Positions 20,407 through 29,989 of a DNA stretch of 64,000 nt are shown here, in pieces (positions within the stretch are counted from its first letter, which is position 1; every line of letters starts with the position of its first letter). The stretch is from Sulfomarinibacter sp963733915. Its GTDB lineage: Bacteria > Acidobacteriota > Thermoanaerobaculia > Thermoanaerobaculales > Sulfomarinibacteraceae. Under the pieces are notes generated by a model. That model did no database searches. It was not told where the DNA came from and saw only the letters and a program-made list of their open reading frames with translations. The stretch covers positions 1 to 64,000 of the forward strand of contig CAVTEP010000011.1 in assembly GCA_963733915.1 (NCBI GenBank), read 5' to 3'. Position numbers and translations under genes: made by a program.

Positions 20407-21321
20407 ATGAGAGCTGCTCGGTTGATCTTGTTGGTCATGTGCCTCGGCGCAGTCCCTTCGGCTGATGCGGGAGACCTGCTGCTGACGTGTTCCCCCGGGC
20501 TCGAGATCTTCGTGGACGGGGAGTACGCAGGAGTGTGCGGGTCAGCGGAGAACGGGAAGTACCTCAGCGGGCTCGGCGACGGCTTGCACACGGTGAGGAT
20601 CGAGAAGAGCGGTTTTTCGCCCAGGGAGTTCCCCGTCGTGGTCGGCCTGACGCCACGCCAGGTCGCGGTCGGCGATCTGCCGCCGCGCACCACTCCCGGC
20701 GACGGAGAGAGCACGATCGCGGACGAGGTCGAGCGAAGGACTGGAACCATCGAGATCACCTCGGAGCCTCAGGAATGCACGGTCAGAATCGGCCAACGGT
20801 GGGTCGCCAAGAAAGAGGTGACCATGACGATTCTCGATGTGCCCGTCGGCGACCACGACCTGTGGGTCGAGAGGCTCGGAGTCTTGCTCAAGACCCCGGT
20901 CATCGTCACCCCGGATGAACCGGTTCGCATCAACGCGAACTTCGTCAAGAAACGGGTCACGACCGTCACCGATGAGCCGGAGCATGCCGACGGCGGCGAA
21001 CCGGAACCGGAGGAGAGTCCCACAGGCGAATCCGGGTGTACCGCGTTCTGGGTCCAGGTGCTTCGGACCAGCGATCTCGAGAAAGTCGAGGTCACCCAGA
21101 AACAGCTCGACGAGCTGGGCTTTCCGCCGCACAATCAGAGGCTCATCACCATCGAAGACGATGGTGTGCTTCCGCTGTACAAGCTTCGTGTCGGTCCCCT
21201 TGTCGACATGTGGACCGCAAAACTGGTCATGCACAAGATCCGACCCACGAAAATCCTCGGTGCCAGGATCGTCAGCGAGCCGTGCGAAAAGGATTTTGAA
21301 GATTTGAAACGCCACCGCTAA
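20407..21321 (+). CDS. exported PEGA and SPOR domain protein
   Basis: 304 residues. The signal peptide ends near ADA (residue 21). Two PEGA-like modules follow (about 22-95, IFVDGEYAGVCG and LHTVRIEKSGF; and 110-180). An acidic linker (EPEHADGGEPEPEE) leads to a C-terminal SPOR-like domain (about 225-300, AFWVQVLRTSDLEKVE, LYKLRVGPLVDMWTAKLV). SPOR domains bind denuded septal peptidoglycan, so the protein probably sits in the periplasm at division sites or on the cell wall. GGGAGGTCGGGTCCT precedes the ATG at 20407. Paralogue of the three-module PEGA protein at 9275. Confidence 0.8.
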   Translation: MRAARLILLVMCLGAVPSADAGDLLLTCSPGLEIFVDGEYAGVCGSAENGKYLSGLGDGLHTVRIEKSGFSPREFPVVVGLTPRQVAVGDLPPRTTPGDGESTIADEVERRTGTIEITSEPQECTVRIGQRWVAKKEVTMTILDVPVGDHDLWVERLGVLLKTPVIVTPDEPVRINANFVKKRVTTVTDEPEHADGGEPEPEESPTGESGCTAFWVQVLRTSDLEKVEVTQKQLDELGFPPHNQRLITIEDDGVLPLYKLRVGPLVDMWTAKLVMHKIRPTKILGARIVSEPCEKDFEDLKRHR

Positions 21322-21501
21322 CAGGTGTCGGGTAAACCCGGGCAGTTACCCGCCCGGGCCTCCCACAGATCCGGACTTGCAGAATTCCCGCATCCGGCTC
21401 CTCAGGCGCATGGGTTCGCTGCGTAACGGTAGATCGAGTGGACGACCTTCAGTGGTGGGAGCGGAAAGCGCTTGTTGAGGTGGGAAAACGGACCCAGGTC
21501 A

Positions 21502-21589
21502 GACTCTGAAGGTGGGCCGAGGCCCACCCTACGTCGGACCCACAGACTGAGCGGGCGTGGAGGGTGGGCTTCAGCCCACCTTCAGAGTC
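21502..21589. repeat. palindromic intergenic element related to 4965-5212
   Basis: Outer arms GACTCTGAAGGTGGGC and GCCCACCTTCAGAGTC are perfect inverted repeats of 16 bp, with GGTGGGCCGAGGCCCACC and GGGTGGGCTTCAGCCC as smaller palindromes inside. The GGTGGGC..GCCCACCCTAC words are the same as in the 96-bp tandem array, but this copy is single and its flanks differ. It lies between the converging ends of the PEGA-SPOR gene and ppdK. Confidence 0.85.
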
Positions 21590-21602
21590 GATTCTGGCAA
21601 TC

Positions 21603-21630
21603 AAAAAACCCGCGCTCCGAAGAGCGCGGG
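21603..21630 (-). terminator. rho-independent terminator of ppdK
   Basis: On the minus strand CCCGCGCTC and GAGCGCGGG form a 9-bp stem with a 4-base loop, followed by six T. It lies 25 bases past the repaired ppdK stop. A near copy is at 8025-8049. Confidence 0.9.
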
Positions 21631-21654
21631 TGATAGGAACGAAAGGGACTCTGC

Positions 21655-24380
21655 TTACTTGCGCGGGAAATTAATCTGCGCCTGCGCCGCCGCCAGCCGC
21701 GCGATCGGCACGCGGAAGGGCGAACAGCTGACGTAGTTCATGCCCACGAGGTGGCAGAACTCGACACGAGTTCGGCTCGCCGCCGTGTTCGCCGCAGATG
21801 CCGACCTTGAGGTCGGGCTTGGTCGAGCGGCCCTTTTCGATGCCGGTCTTGACCAGCACGCCGACCGAGTCGCGGTCGAGGACCTGGAAGGGGTCGACCG
21901 GGAGGATCTTCTTGTCGAGGTAGTCCGGCAGGAAACCGCCGATGTCGTCGCGCGAGAAACCGAAGGTCATCTGCGTCAGGTCGTTGGTGCCGAAGCTGAA
22001 GAACTGCACCGACTCGGCGATCTGATCGGCCGTCAGCGCCGCCCGCGGGATCTCGATCATGGTGCCGTAGAGGTGTTCGATTTCGTCGACGCCGTACTTC
22101 TCGCAGACCTCGGCGTGGACCGCCGTGGCGATCTCGAGCTGGTCGTCGAGCTCGGCCTTGGCGCAGGTCACCGGGACCATGATCTCGGGGAAGCAGTTCT
22201 TGCCGTCCTGGCGCAGCTCGATCGCCGCTTCGAGGATGGCGCGGAACTGCATCTCGCTGATCTCGGGGAAGGTGACGCCGAGGCGGACGCCGCGGTGGCC
22301 CATCATCGGGTTCATCTCGTGCAGCTCCTCGGCCCGGCGGTCGAGCTCGGCGGCATCGATGCCGAGGGCGGAGGCGAGCTTGGCGCGCTCGTCGGCGGAT
22401 TGCGGCACGAACTCGTGCAGCGGCGGGTCGAGCAGCCGGATGGTCACCGGGCGGTCGCCCATGACCTCCATGGTCGCCTTCATGTCGCGCTTGACGAAGG
22501 GGAAGAGCTCGTCGAGGGCGGCGCGGCGCTCGCTGACCGAGCCCGACATGATCATCTTGCGGAGGAGGAACAGCGGCTCCTCGGAGCCGGTGCCGTAGAA
22601 CATGTGCTCGGTGCGGAAGAGGCCGATGCCCTCGGCGCCGAACGCGATCGCGTTGCGGGCGTCCTCGGGGGTGTCGGCGTTGGTGCGCACCTTGAGCACG
22701 CGGATCTCGTCGGCCAGCTTCATGAAGTCCACGAAGCGCGGGTTTTCGGTGGCGTCGATCATGTTGAGAGCGCCGGCGTAGACCAGCCCGCGGGTGCCGT
22801 TGAGGGTCAGGACGTCGCCCTCCTTGAAGACCTTGCCGTCGACCGTGATCGTCTTGCCGATGACGTCGATGTCCAGGGTGCCGGCGCCGACGATGCAGCA
22901 CTTGCCCCAGCCGCGGGCCACCAGCGCCGCGTGCGAGGTCATGCCGCCGCGACCGGTGAGGATGCCCACCGCGGCACGCATCCCCTCGACGTCCTCGGGG
23001 TTGGTCTCCTCGCGGACCAGCAGCACGGTCTTGCCGGCCTTGGTCCACTCGACGGCCGCCTTGGCCGAGAACACGATCTGGCCGGTGGCGCCGCCCGGGC
23101 CCGGCCGGCAGACCCTTGGCGATCGGCGTGGCCTTCTTCTCGGCGGCCGGGTCGACGACCGGGTGCAGCAGCTCGTCGAGCTGTTCGGGCTTGACCCGCA
23201 TGACCGCCGTGCGTTTGTCGATCAGCTTTTCAGACAGCATGTCCATGGCCATGTTGAGGGCCGCGGTGCCGGTCCGCTTGCCGGTCCGGGTCTGCAGCAT
23301 CCACAGGCGCCCGCCCTGGATGGTGAACTCGATGTCCTGCATGTCGTGGTAGTGGGCCTCGAGCTGGTTGCGGATGCCGAAGAGCTGCTCGTAGACCTCG
23401 GGCATCGCCTTCTGCAGCGACGGCAGGTGCTGGTTCTGATCGTTCTTGGTGTCCTCGTTGAGCGGGTTGGGGGTGCGGGTGCCCGCCACCACGTCCTCGC
23501 CCTGGGCGTTGACCAGCCACTCGCCGTAGAACTTGTTGTCGCCGGTCGCCGGGTTGCGGGTGAAGGCGACGCCGGTCGCCGAATCGTCGCCCATGTTGCC
23601 AAAGACCATGGCCTGGACGTTGACCGCGGTGCCCCAATCGTCGGGAATGCCCTCGATGCGGCGGTAGGAGATCGCGCGGCGGCCGTTCCACGACGAGAAG
23701 ACGGCGCCGATGCCGCCCCACAGCTGCTCCTTGGGGTCGTCCGGAAATTCCTTGCCGAGCACTTCCTTGACCGTCGCCTTGAAACGATTTGCGAGATCCT
23801 CGAGGTCCACCGCGGAGATGTCGGCGTCGGTGGCGTAGCCTTTGCTGTGCTTGACCTCCTCGAGCATCCGGTCGAGCTGCTGGCGAATTCCACGGCCCTC
23901 CTTGGGCTCAACGCCGGCGGCCTTTTCCATGACCACGTCGGAGTACATCATGATGAGCCGGCGGTAGGCGTCATAGACAAATCGGGCGTTGCCGGTCTTG
24001 GCGATCAATCCTGGAATCGTGGCCGAGCACAGACCCACGTTGAGCACCGTCTCCATCATGCCGGGCATCGAGGAGCGGGCGCCGGAGCGAACCGACACCA
24101 GGAGCGCGTCCTTCGGGTCGCCGAACGTGGTCCCCATGACCTCTTCAACCTTGGCCATGGCCGCGTCCACCTCGGCCTCGATGGTTTTCGGATAGGTCCG
24201 CCCGTGGTCGTAGTAGTAGGTGCAGACCTCGGTGGTCAGAGTAAAGCCTGCCGGGACCGGGATCCCGAGGCTGGCCATCTCGGCGAGGTTGGCGCCCTTG
24301 CCGCCGAGCAGGTTCTTCATCTTGGCCTCGCCGTCGGCGGTGCCGCCGCCAAACGAGTACACGTACTTCGCATCACTCAC
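21655..24380 (-). CDS. ppdK: pyruvate, phosphate dikinase, with two apparent frameshifts
   Basis: Interconverts ATP, phosphate and pyruvate with AMP, pyrophosphate and phosphoenolpyruvate; cytoplasmic. The N-terminal ATP-grasp part begins YVYSFGGGTADG...NLLGGKGANLAEM. The phosphohistidine region is GGMTSHAALVARGWGK and the C-terminal PEP barrel ends GICGEHGGEP. The frame breaks twice: near 23097-23101 (GPGRRHRP should be GPGGATGQIVF, an extra G/C) and near 21767 (NSCRVLP should be NSVEFCHLVG, an extra base). Removing both gives about 907 residues, the usual length, with stop at 21655-21657. The start overlaps the glyS stop (ATGA). An 85-bp internal piece is duplicated at 8049-8133. The gene is probably intact in the organism. 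Confidence 0.93.
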
Positions 24381-26461
24381 TGTTCGCCTCCTTCGACCTG
24401 CAGCTTCGAAAGATCTGCAAGCTGAGAAAATTCACGGCCAAGTTCTTTGAGCAGCGCGATCCGGTTGGCGCGCAGCTTCCCGTCCTCGCACATCACGAGG
24501 ACCTCGACGAAGAAGCGCTCGAGAATGTCGGCCAGGGGTTCCATGGCGCTGAAGGCCCCGTCGACCTTTCGGGCGGGCAGGAGCTTCTCGAGGGCCGACC
24601 GGAAGTTCCGCGTGGCCTCGTGAAGCTCGCCCTCCTCGGGCTGGGAAAAGAGCGTCGTGTCGACCGCAGCATCGGGCTGATCCGCGGTGATGTTCTTCAC
24701 TCTCTTGAAGGCAAGGGCCAGGCTGCGGAAGCTCGACGCCTCCCGAACACGTTCGAGCGCCTCGGCGCGGGCGACTGCGTTCGGGAGATGGGACCATCCC
24801 ACGGACATGACGGCGTCCGCCGTGTCACCGGACACACCCACTGAGTCGATGAGCCACCGTCGGACCCGGTCGGCCATAAAACCCGCCACGGTCTGCAGAA
24901 GCTCGTCGGTCCCGTCCTGTGAGTGCTCCGCCACAAGGTTGACCGCGGCCGAGACCGCCGAGTCGAACTCGAGATCCCAGCCGCTCTCGACAACGATCTT
25001 GACGGCTCCCTGCGCGGCCCGCCGTAGACCGAAGGGGTCCTTTGAACCCGACGGCCGCTGGCCGACAGCAAAGAGGCCCGCTACCGTATCGAGCCGGTCG
25101 GCGACGCCAAGCAGCCGTCCGATCTCGGATTCGGGCACCGGTCCGTCAAAGCCCACTGGACGGTAGTGGTCGCGGACCGCAGTCCACAGCTCACGGGAAG
25201 CCCCGTCCAGGCGCAGGTAATGACCCCCCATGACGCCCTGCAGCTCAGGAAACTCGCCAACCATATGGGTCATAAGGTCGGCCTTGGTGAGCCGAGCGGC
25301 CGAACGAAGGTCGTCTCGATCCACCTCAGCACCGACGCCATCGGCGATGGCCACCGCGAGCTCGCCCACCCGAGCTGCTTTGTCGGCGAGCGAGCCCAGC
25401 TCGCGGTGGAACTCGAGCTTGTCGAGACCCGCCACGAGATCTGTCAGCGGTCGTTTCCGGTCCTCGCCAAAGAAAAACCCCGCGTCGGCAAGCCTGGCGC
25501 CGATCACCCATTCGTTGCCCTGGCGGATCAGGCCATCGGGATCGTCGCGTCGGTCGATGACGCCGATAAACCCGGGTTGAAGCTCGCCGCCCTCGCCCTC
25601 GAGGATCAGACACTTCTGGTGGTGGCGCAGGGTGGTGACGACCACCTCGGAAGGCAGCTCGAGGTAGCGTTCCCTGAAGGTGCCGGCGACAAGGCCCGGC
25701 CACTCGACCAGCTCGACCTGCTCGTCGATGAGCCCGGAATCCGGGTGGACCCGCGCGCCTTGGTCGGCGGCCAGATTTTCGGCCAGCTCCTCGAGGCGGC
25801 GACGGCGATCGGCGGGATCCACCACCACGCTCCGCTCGGCCATTATCTCGGCGTAGGAGGCCGCGTTGTCGAGCTCGAAGCTCTCCGGGGCATGAACCCG
25901 GTGGCCAACGGTGGCGCGGCCCGAGGCGATGCCGAAGATCTTGAAGGGTACGACCTCGTCTTCGAGCAGCGCCACGAACCCGTGGACCGGACGTACGAAA
26001 GTGTTTGTGCCATCGCCCCAACGCATCATCTTCGGAAACCGCAGCGCGCCGACAACGGCGGGCACCATCTCGGCGAGGATCTCTGCCGTGGCGCGGCCCT
26101 CGTGCACCACTGTCGCGGCGAGGTAGGCGCCCTTGTCGGTCTCGATGCGGTCGAGCTCCGCGAAGGGCAGGCCCGCCTTACGGGCAAAGCCCTCGCCAGC
26201 CGGGGTCGGGCTGCCATCGGCGGCAATCGCCACCCGCAACGGCGGTCCGGTCATCTTTTCGGTGCGGTCGGCCTGTCGCGGCGGCAGGTCTTCGACCACC
26301 ACCGCCAGCCGACGCGAGGTCGATAACACTTTGATCTCGAGGTCGGTGTAGGCAACCTCGGCCAGCTTCGCCGCCACCAGCTCGCCGAGCTGCCGCCGTG
26401 CACCCGGCAGAGCTGCAGCCGGAATCTCTTCGCTACGGATCTCGAGCAGGAACGTCGCCAT
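24377..26461 (-). CDS. glyS: glycyl-tRNA synthetase, beta subunit
   Basis: 694 residues, normal for the subunit that recognises and binds tRNA-Gly in the alpha2-beta2 enzyme. Opens with the diagnostic MATFLLEIRSEEIPA and has GEGFARKAGLPF and a C-terminal anticodon-binding-like helical region (FFVEVLVMCEDGKLRANRIALLKEL). The start overlaps the glyQ stop by one base (TGATG) and its stop overlaps the ppdK start by four, so glyQ-glyS-ppdK is one translationally coupled unit. Confidence 0.97.
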   Translation of the reverse strand: MATFLLEIRSEEIPAAALPGARRQLGELVAAKLAEVAYTDLEIKVLSTSRRLAVVVEDLPPRQADRTEKMTGPPLRVAIAADGSPTPAGEGFARKAGLPFAELDRIETDKGAYLAATVVHEGRATAEILAEMVPAVVGALRFPKMMRWGDGTNTFVRPVHGFVALLEDEVVPFKIFGIASGRATVGHRVHAPESFELDNAASYAEIMAERSVVVDPADRRRRLEELAENLAADQGARVHPDSGLIDEQVELVEWPGLVAGTFRERYLELPSEVVVTTLRHHQKCLILEGEGGELQPGFIGVIDRRDDPDGLIRQGNEWVIGARLADAGFFFGEDRKRPLTDLVAGLDKLEFHRELGSLADKAARVGELAVAIADGVGAEVDRDDLRSAARLTKADLMTHMVGEFPELQGVMGGHYLRLDGASRELWTAVRDHYRPVGFDGPVPESEIGRLLGVADRLDTVAGLFAVGQRPSGSKDPFGLRRAAQGAVKIVVESGWDLEFDSAVSAAVNLVAEHSQDGTDELLQTVAGFMADRVRRWLIDSVGVSGDTADAVMSVGWSHLPNAVARAEALERVREASSFRSLALAFKRVKNITADQPDAAVDTTLFSQPEEGELHEATRNFRSALEKLLPARKVDGAFSAMEPLADILERFFVEVLVMCEDGKLRANRIALLKELGREFSQLADLSKLQVEGGEQ

Positions 26462-27345
26462 CAGCCGGCCTCTCCGCCGCCGAGGGGGAAGCCGAGGCGT
26501 TCACGTTGTTCGACATGGGCACGGGCCGCCGCCACTGCGTTGCGACGCACCCGCGCAATCAAACCGACCCGCTCGGTCACCGAGACCGCGCCGCGCGCGT
26601 CCATCAAATTGAAGAGGTGTGAGGTTTTGAGGGTCGCCTCGACGGCCGGAATCACCAATGGCGGGTCGTGCTCGAGACAGCGCCGGGCCTCGTGTTCCCA
26701 GTCCTCGAAATGGCGGCGCAGCATCTCGACGTCGGCCACCTCGAAGCCGTAGACCGAAGACTCGCGCTCATCCTCGAGCCGCACCTGACCGTATCGCACG
26801 CCGCCACCCCACTCGATATCGTAGATCGAGTCCTTGCGCTGGAGGAACATCGCGATGCGCTCGAGCCCATAGGTGAGCTCGGCCGACACCGGCGCGAGAT
26901 CAATCCCGCCGGCTTGTTGGAAGTAGGTGAACTGGGTGATCTCCATACCATCCAGCATCACCTGCCAGCCGACCCCCCAGGCGCCGAGGGTCGGTGACTC
27001 CCAGTTGTCCTCTTCGAATCGGATGTCGTGGACCGCGGGATCAATGCCGAGGACGGCCAACGACGCGAGAAAGAGCTCCTGCACGTCGGCCGGCGACGGT
27101 TTGAGAATGACCTGCAGCTGGAGATGGCGGCCAAGCCGAAAGGGGTTGTCACCGTATCGGGCGTCCGCCGGTCGCCGCGACGGTTGCACATAGGCCACAC
27201 GGTAGGGCTCCGGACCCAGGACCCGCAAGAAGGTCTCCGGATGCATCGTTCCCGCGCCGACCTCGACGTCATACGGCTGCTGGATAACACAGCCGCAGTC
27301 GGCCCAGTAGCGTTGGAGTTCGAGGATCAGAGTCTGCAGGTCCAC
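26461..27345 (-). CDS. glyQ: glycyl-tRNA synthetase, alpha subunit
   Basis: 294 residues, class II aminoacyl-tRNA synthetase catalytic subunit that activates glycine. Diagnostic segments: LQRYWADCGCVIQQPYDVEV, GAGTMHPETFLRVLGPEP, YVQPSRRPADARYGDNP, and ELTYGLERIAMFLQ. The start is GTG at 27343-27345, with CGGAGG four bases upstream; the frame is open further up but without conserved sequence. First gene of glyQ-glyS-ppdK. Transcription must begin in or upstream of the repeat-filled region at 27346-27642. Confidence 0.97.
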   Translation of the reverse strand: MDLQTLILELQRYWADCGCVIQQPYDVEVGAGTMHPETFLRVLGPEPYRVAYVQPSRRPADARYGDNPFRLGRHLQLQVILKPSPADVQELFLASLAVLGIDPAVHDIRFEEDNWESPTLGAWGVGWQVMLDGMEITQFTYFQQAGGIDLAPVSAELTYGLERIAMFLQRKDSIYDIEWGGGVRYGQVRLEDERESSVYGFEVADVEMLRRHFEDWEHEARRCLEHDPPLVIPAVEATLKTSHLFNLMDARGAVSVTERVGLIARVRRNAVAAARAHVEQRERLGFPLGGGEAG

Positions 27346-27454
27346 GGTGCCTCCGGGGCCCTGCCGAAGGCAGGCCACACGAGCGGGAAATATACCACGG
27401 CGGCGGGATTGGGAGGGGATTTTCTGAATTGGACGGGGCACCCACCTGGCTTCC

Positions 27455-27587
27455 ATTTCGGATTTCGGATTTCGGATTTCGGATTTCCGCCCACCCTTCC
27501 GTGAAAAGGAGAAAAGGAGAAAAGGGGCAGAGGGGCAGAGGGGGCGGGATTGGGCCCCTTTTCCCCTTTTCCCCTTTTCCCCTTTTC
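27455..27587. repeat. intergenic tandem 7/8-mers with inverted arms
   Basis: Four to five copies of ATTTCGG in tandem (27455-27486) are followed by GAAAAGGAGAAAAGGAG and a G-rich core. Four CCCCTTTT units then complement the GAAAAGG units, so the right part folds into a long hairpin. It lies between the propeller lipoprotein (stop at 27643) and glyQ. The remaining bases of 27346-27642 contain no gene. Confidence 0.85.
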
Positions 27588-27642
27588 AAGACAAAGCCCG
27601 CCACCCACCCTCAGATATTCGCGGCGGGGATACGGGTGGGGG

Positions 27643-28724
27643 TCAAAAGCCGGTGATACGGAGGAGGCGGTATGGCTCCGGTGGGTTTGGTCCGCGGTGG
27701 ATCTGCGAGGTGGTGACGTAGAGCGCGCCGTCGGGTCCAAGGGCGAAGCTGTCGGGCCAGGCAATCCTCGGATCCTCGATGACCGTCGTGACACCGTCTC
27801 CCGGACACCAGCGTTTGACGGCGTCGTCTTCGAGAGCGGAGATGAAGACACAGTCCGCACCATCCCACAGGAGGCCGTCGGAGGCGCCCGGGTGGGCCAC
27901 CGTCTCGACCAACGGGGCAAGATCTTCCTCCGTGAGCGCCGGATCGCGGAGCGCACTCCCGGGTATCCGGTAGAGGGTCCTTCCGGTCAATGCCTGGAAG
28001 TAGACGAGGTCGCCGTCCCGATCGTACGCGATGCCGTCGGCGTGGACCCTGGGTGCGGAACCGTCCGGGAAAAGCCACGGACGGCCCTCGATCGTGAGAA
28101 TAATCTCCTCGGCGCGGGTCGCAGCATGATCGGCCAAGAGCCGCCGGCCGGTCCCCGTGCTCAGATCCACTACCACCAGCGCACCCAACCCGGAATCGGT
28201 GATGTAGGCGGCCCGATTCCAGAGATCGATGCGGACATCGTTGAGGTAGCTGCCGGCCGGCGCGACCGTCTCGTCGAAGTTGATCACCTGCACGATTGCA
28301 CCGGAAAGGACATCAATCTCGACCAACTTCGCGCCCCCGGGCACCACCCCGCCAAACCAGGGGTTCGCGGGGTCGAGCACCCACAGCGAACCCTGACCGT
28401 CCGCCACCACCGACTGCACGCAGACAAAGGACTTCGAGGAATCGCCGTCCGGAGCCCAGCTGTTCCAGCCGTCGTCAGGAAAGGGCAGGAGGCTCCCGTC
28501 AGAGAGGACCTCGGCCACCGAAACCGGCACCTCGGGCGACCAGCGCGGAAAGTTGACAAAAATGCGACCGGTGGCCGTGACCGCAACGCCGGTCCACTGC
28601 CGGACCGACTCGGCGGCAACCTCGAGAGCCGGTTTGCCAGCAAAGGATTTCGAGGTCTCGGGAGCGGGCCGAGCGCACCCAGTGATAATCAGGGTGACAG
28701 ACAGAATCGGAATCACCTCTTCAT
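27643..28724 (-). CDS. lipoprotein with MRJP/SMP-30-like beta-propeller, one apparent frameshift at the start
   Basis: About 360 residues. The propeller segments (GSLWVLDPANPWFGGVVPG, GSYLNDVRIDLWNRAAYITDSGLGALVVVDL, HADGIAYDRDGDLVYFQALTG, WPDSFALGPDGALYVTTSQIH) match the major-royal-jelly/yellow family, related to SMP-30 lactonases. The role in bacteria is not established. An ATG at 28722-28724 with GAGGAG upstream reads MKR and stops. Adding one G to the AGGTG run gives MKRVIPILSVTLIITGC, a perfect lipoprotein signal joined to the body, so one base is probably missing from the sequence. Without repair, an ATG at 28746 is possible. Confidence 0.78.
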
Positions 28725-28841
28725 GACACGCTCCTCGAGGAATCATACGGCAGCCTCAGCCGGGTGTTTAATCCACCAAAATCACGAACCACTTTCCCAC
28801 AGTGGCTTCTGACCCTCTTCGTGGCCAACGACACTTGCGCA

Positions 28842-28920
28842 AGGTCAAAAAACACTCCTGCCCCTCAGAAATTTGCGGCGGGAGGAGGGGCGGGCGGTGG
28901 CCGACGTAAATTTCTGAGGG
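28842..28920. repeat. intergenic repeat with CCCCTCAGAAATTT inverted arms
   Basis: The first 30 bases (28842-28871) recur at 31113-31142 with one difference. CCCTCAGAAATTTGCG and CGTAAATTTCTGAGGG (28905-28920) form inverted arms. A shorter relative (CCCTCAGATATTCGCGGCGG) is near 27609. It is followed by a GGAGAC tandem hexamer at 28941-28961. Confidence 0.8.
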
Positions 28921-28966
28921 TGGGCACATCGGGCACGGAAACGGAGACGGAGACGGAGACGGCATG

Positions 28967-28994
28967 AAAATCGGCGGGCCAAAGCCCGCCGATT
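28967..28994 (-). terminator. rho-independent terminator of etfBA
   Basis: AATCGGCGGGC (28969-28979) pairs with GCCCGCCGATT (28984-28994), an 11-bp stem with a 4-base loop. On the minus strand it is followed by a short T run. It lies 22 bases past the etfA stop. Confidence 0.85.
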
Positions 28995-29016
28995 GTTGTT
29001 GCCGATTGAATCGAGC

Positions 29017-29979
29017 TCAGAGCGCCTTGATCGCCTCGACCATCGGCGGAATGACGTTGAAGAGATCGCCGACAATGCCGTAGTCTGCGACCTTGAAGAT
29101 CGGCGCGTCGGGATCCTTGTTGATGGCGACGATCACCTTTGACGACGACATGCCGGCGAGGTGCTGGATGGCGCCCGAGATGCCGCAGGCGATGTAGAGC
29201 GACGGGCTCACGACCTTGCCCGTCTGGCCGACCTGGTGCGAATGTGCGATCCAGCCCGCGTCGACCGCCGCCCGCGATGCGCCGACCGCGCCGCCGAGGG
29301 CGTCGGCGAGCGACTTGATCAGAGCGAAGTTTTCCGGGCCCTTGATGCCGCGGCCGCCGGAAACGATGATGTCGGCCTCTGCGACGTCGAGCTCGGCACC
29401 CGCCGCCGCCACCAGCTCCTTGACCACCGCGCGAATCGAAAGCGAGAGTCCGTCGAGGGCCACAACCTCGCCGGCTCCTCCCGACTGCTCGGCGGCAAAG
29501 ACGTTGGGACGCAGGCTGATGATCTGCGGGGTGTGGCCCGCGGTGTCGGCGGTTGCAAAGGCCTTGCCCGAGTAAACCGGACGACGAACACTGAATCTGT
29601 CGCCATTGAGCGTCAGACCCACCGCATCCGGTATGGCTCCGACTCCCAGTCGGGCCGCCACCGTTGGCGCCAGATCGCGTCCCATCGCGGTGCCGGCAAA
29701 AAAGATCGCCGACGGCTGCACCTGCTCGGCGGCCTTGACCACCACCTCGGCGTAGCCCTCGGCCGAGTAGAGTGCGAGATTCGAATCATCGGCCACAAAC
29801 ACCTTGTCGGCGCCCCACGCACCGAGACCGGCGGCTGCATCATTGATCCCGGAACCGGGAAGGACGGCGCTCACCGCGCCACCGGCGCCTCCCTGCCGTT
29901 TTGCTTCGGACAGAGCCTGGAGCGAGGCTTTGCGGATTTCGGAATTGCGCTGCTCAACGAATACGAGAATGCCAGCCAT
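29017..29979 (-). CDS. etfA: electron transfer flavoprotein, alpha subunit
   Basis: 320 residues. Carries FAD and passes electrons from acyl-CoA and related dehydrogenases to the quinone pool through ETF-quinone oxidoreductase. The C-terminal FAD-binding signature is clear (SRAAVDAGWIAHSHQVGQTG, YIACGISGAIQHLAGM, VAINKDPDAPIF). The second of two adjacent ATGs is preferred because GGAGG is five bases upstream. It is ten bases downstream of etfB and the pair ends at a terminator. Confidence 0.97.
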   Translation of the reverse strand: MAGILVFVEQRNSEIRKASLQALSEAKRQGGAGGAVSAVLPGSGINDAAAGLGAWGADKVFVADDSNLALYSAEGYAEVVVKAAEQVQPSAIFFAGTAMGRDLAPTVAARLGVGAIPDAVGLTLNGDRFSVRRPVYSGKAFATADTAGHTPQIISLRPNVFAAEQSGGAGEVVALDGLSLSIRAVVKELVAAAGAELDVAEADIIVSGGRGIKGPENFALIKSLADALGGAVGASRAAVDAGWIAHSHQVGQTGKVVSPSLYIACGISGAIQHLAGMSSSKVIVAINKDPDAPIFKVADYGIVGDLFNVIPPMVEAIKAL

Positions 29980-29989
29980 CATCCCCTCC

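Noticed and set aside
21740..24425. two long plus-strand readings over ppdK
   Set aside because: Antisense shadows of ppdK; composition and lack of motifs show no real protein.
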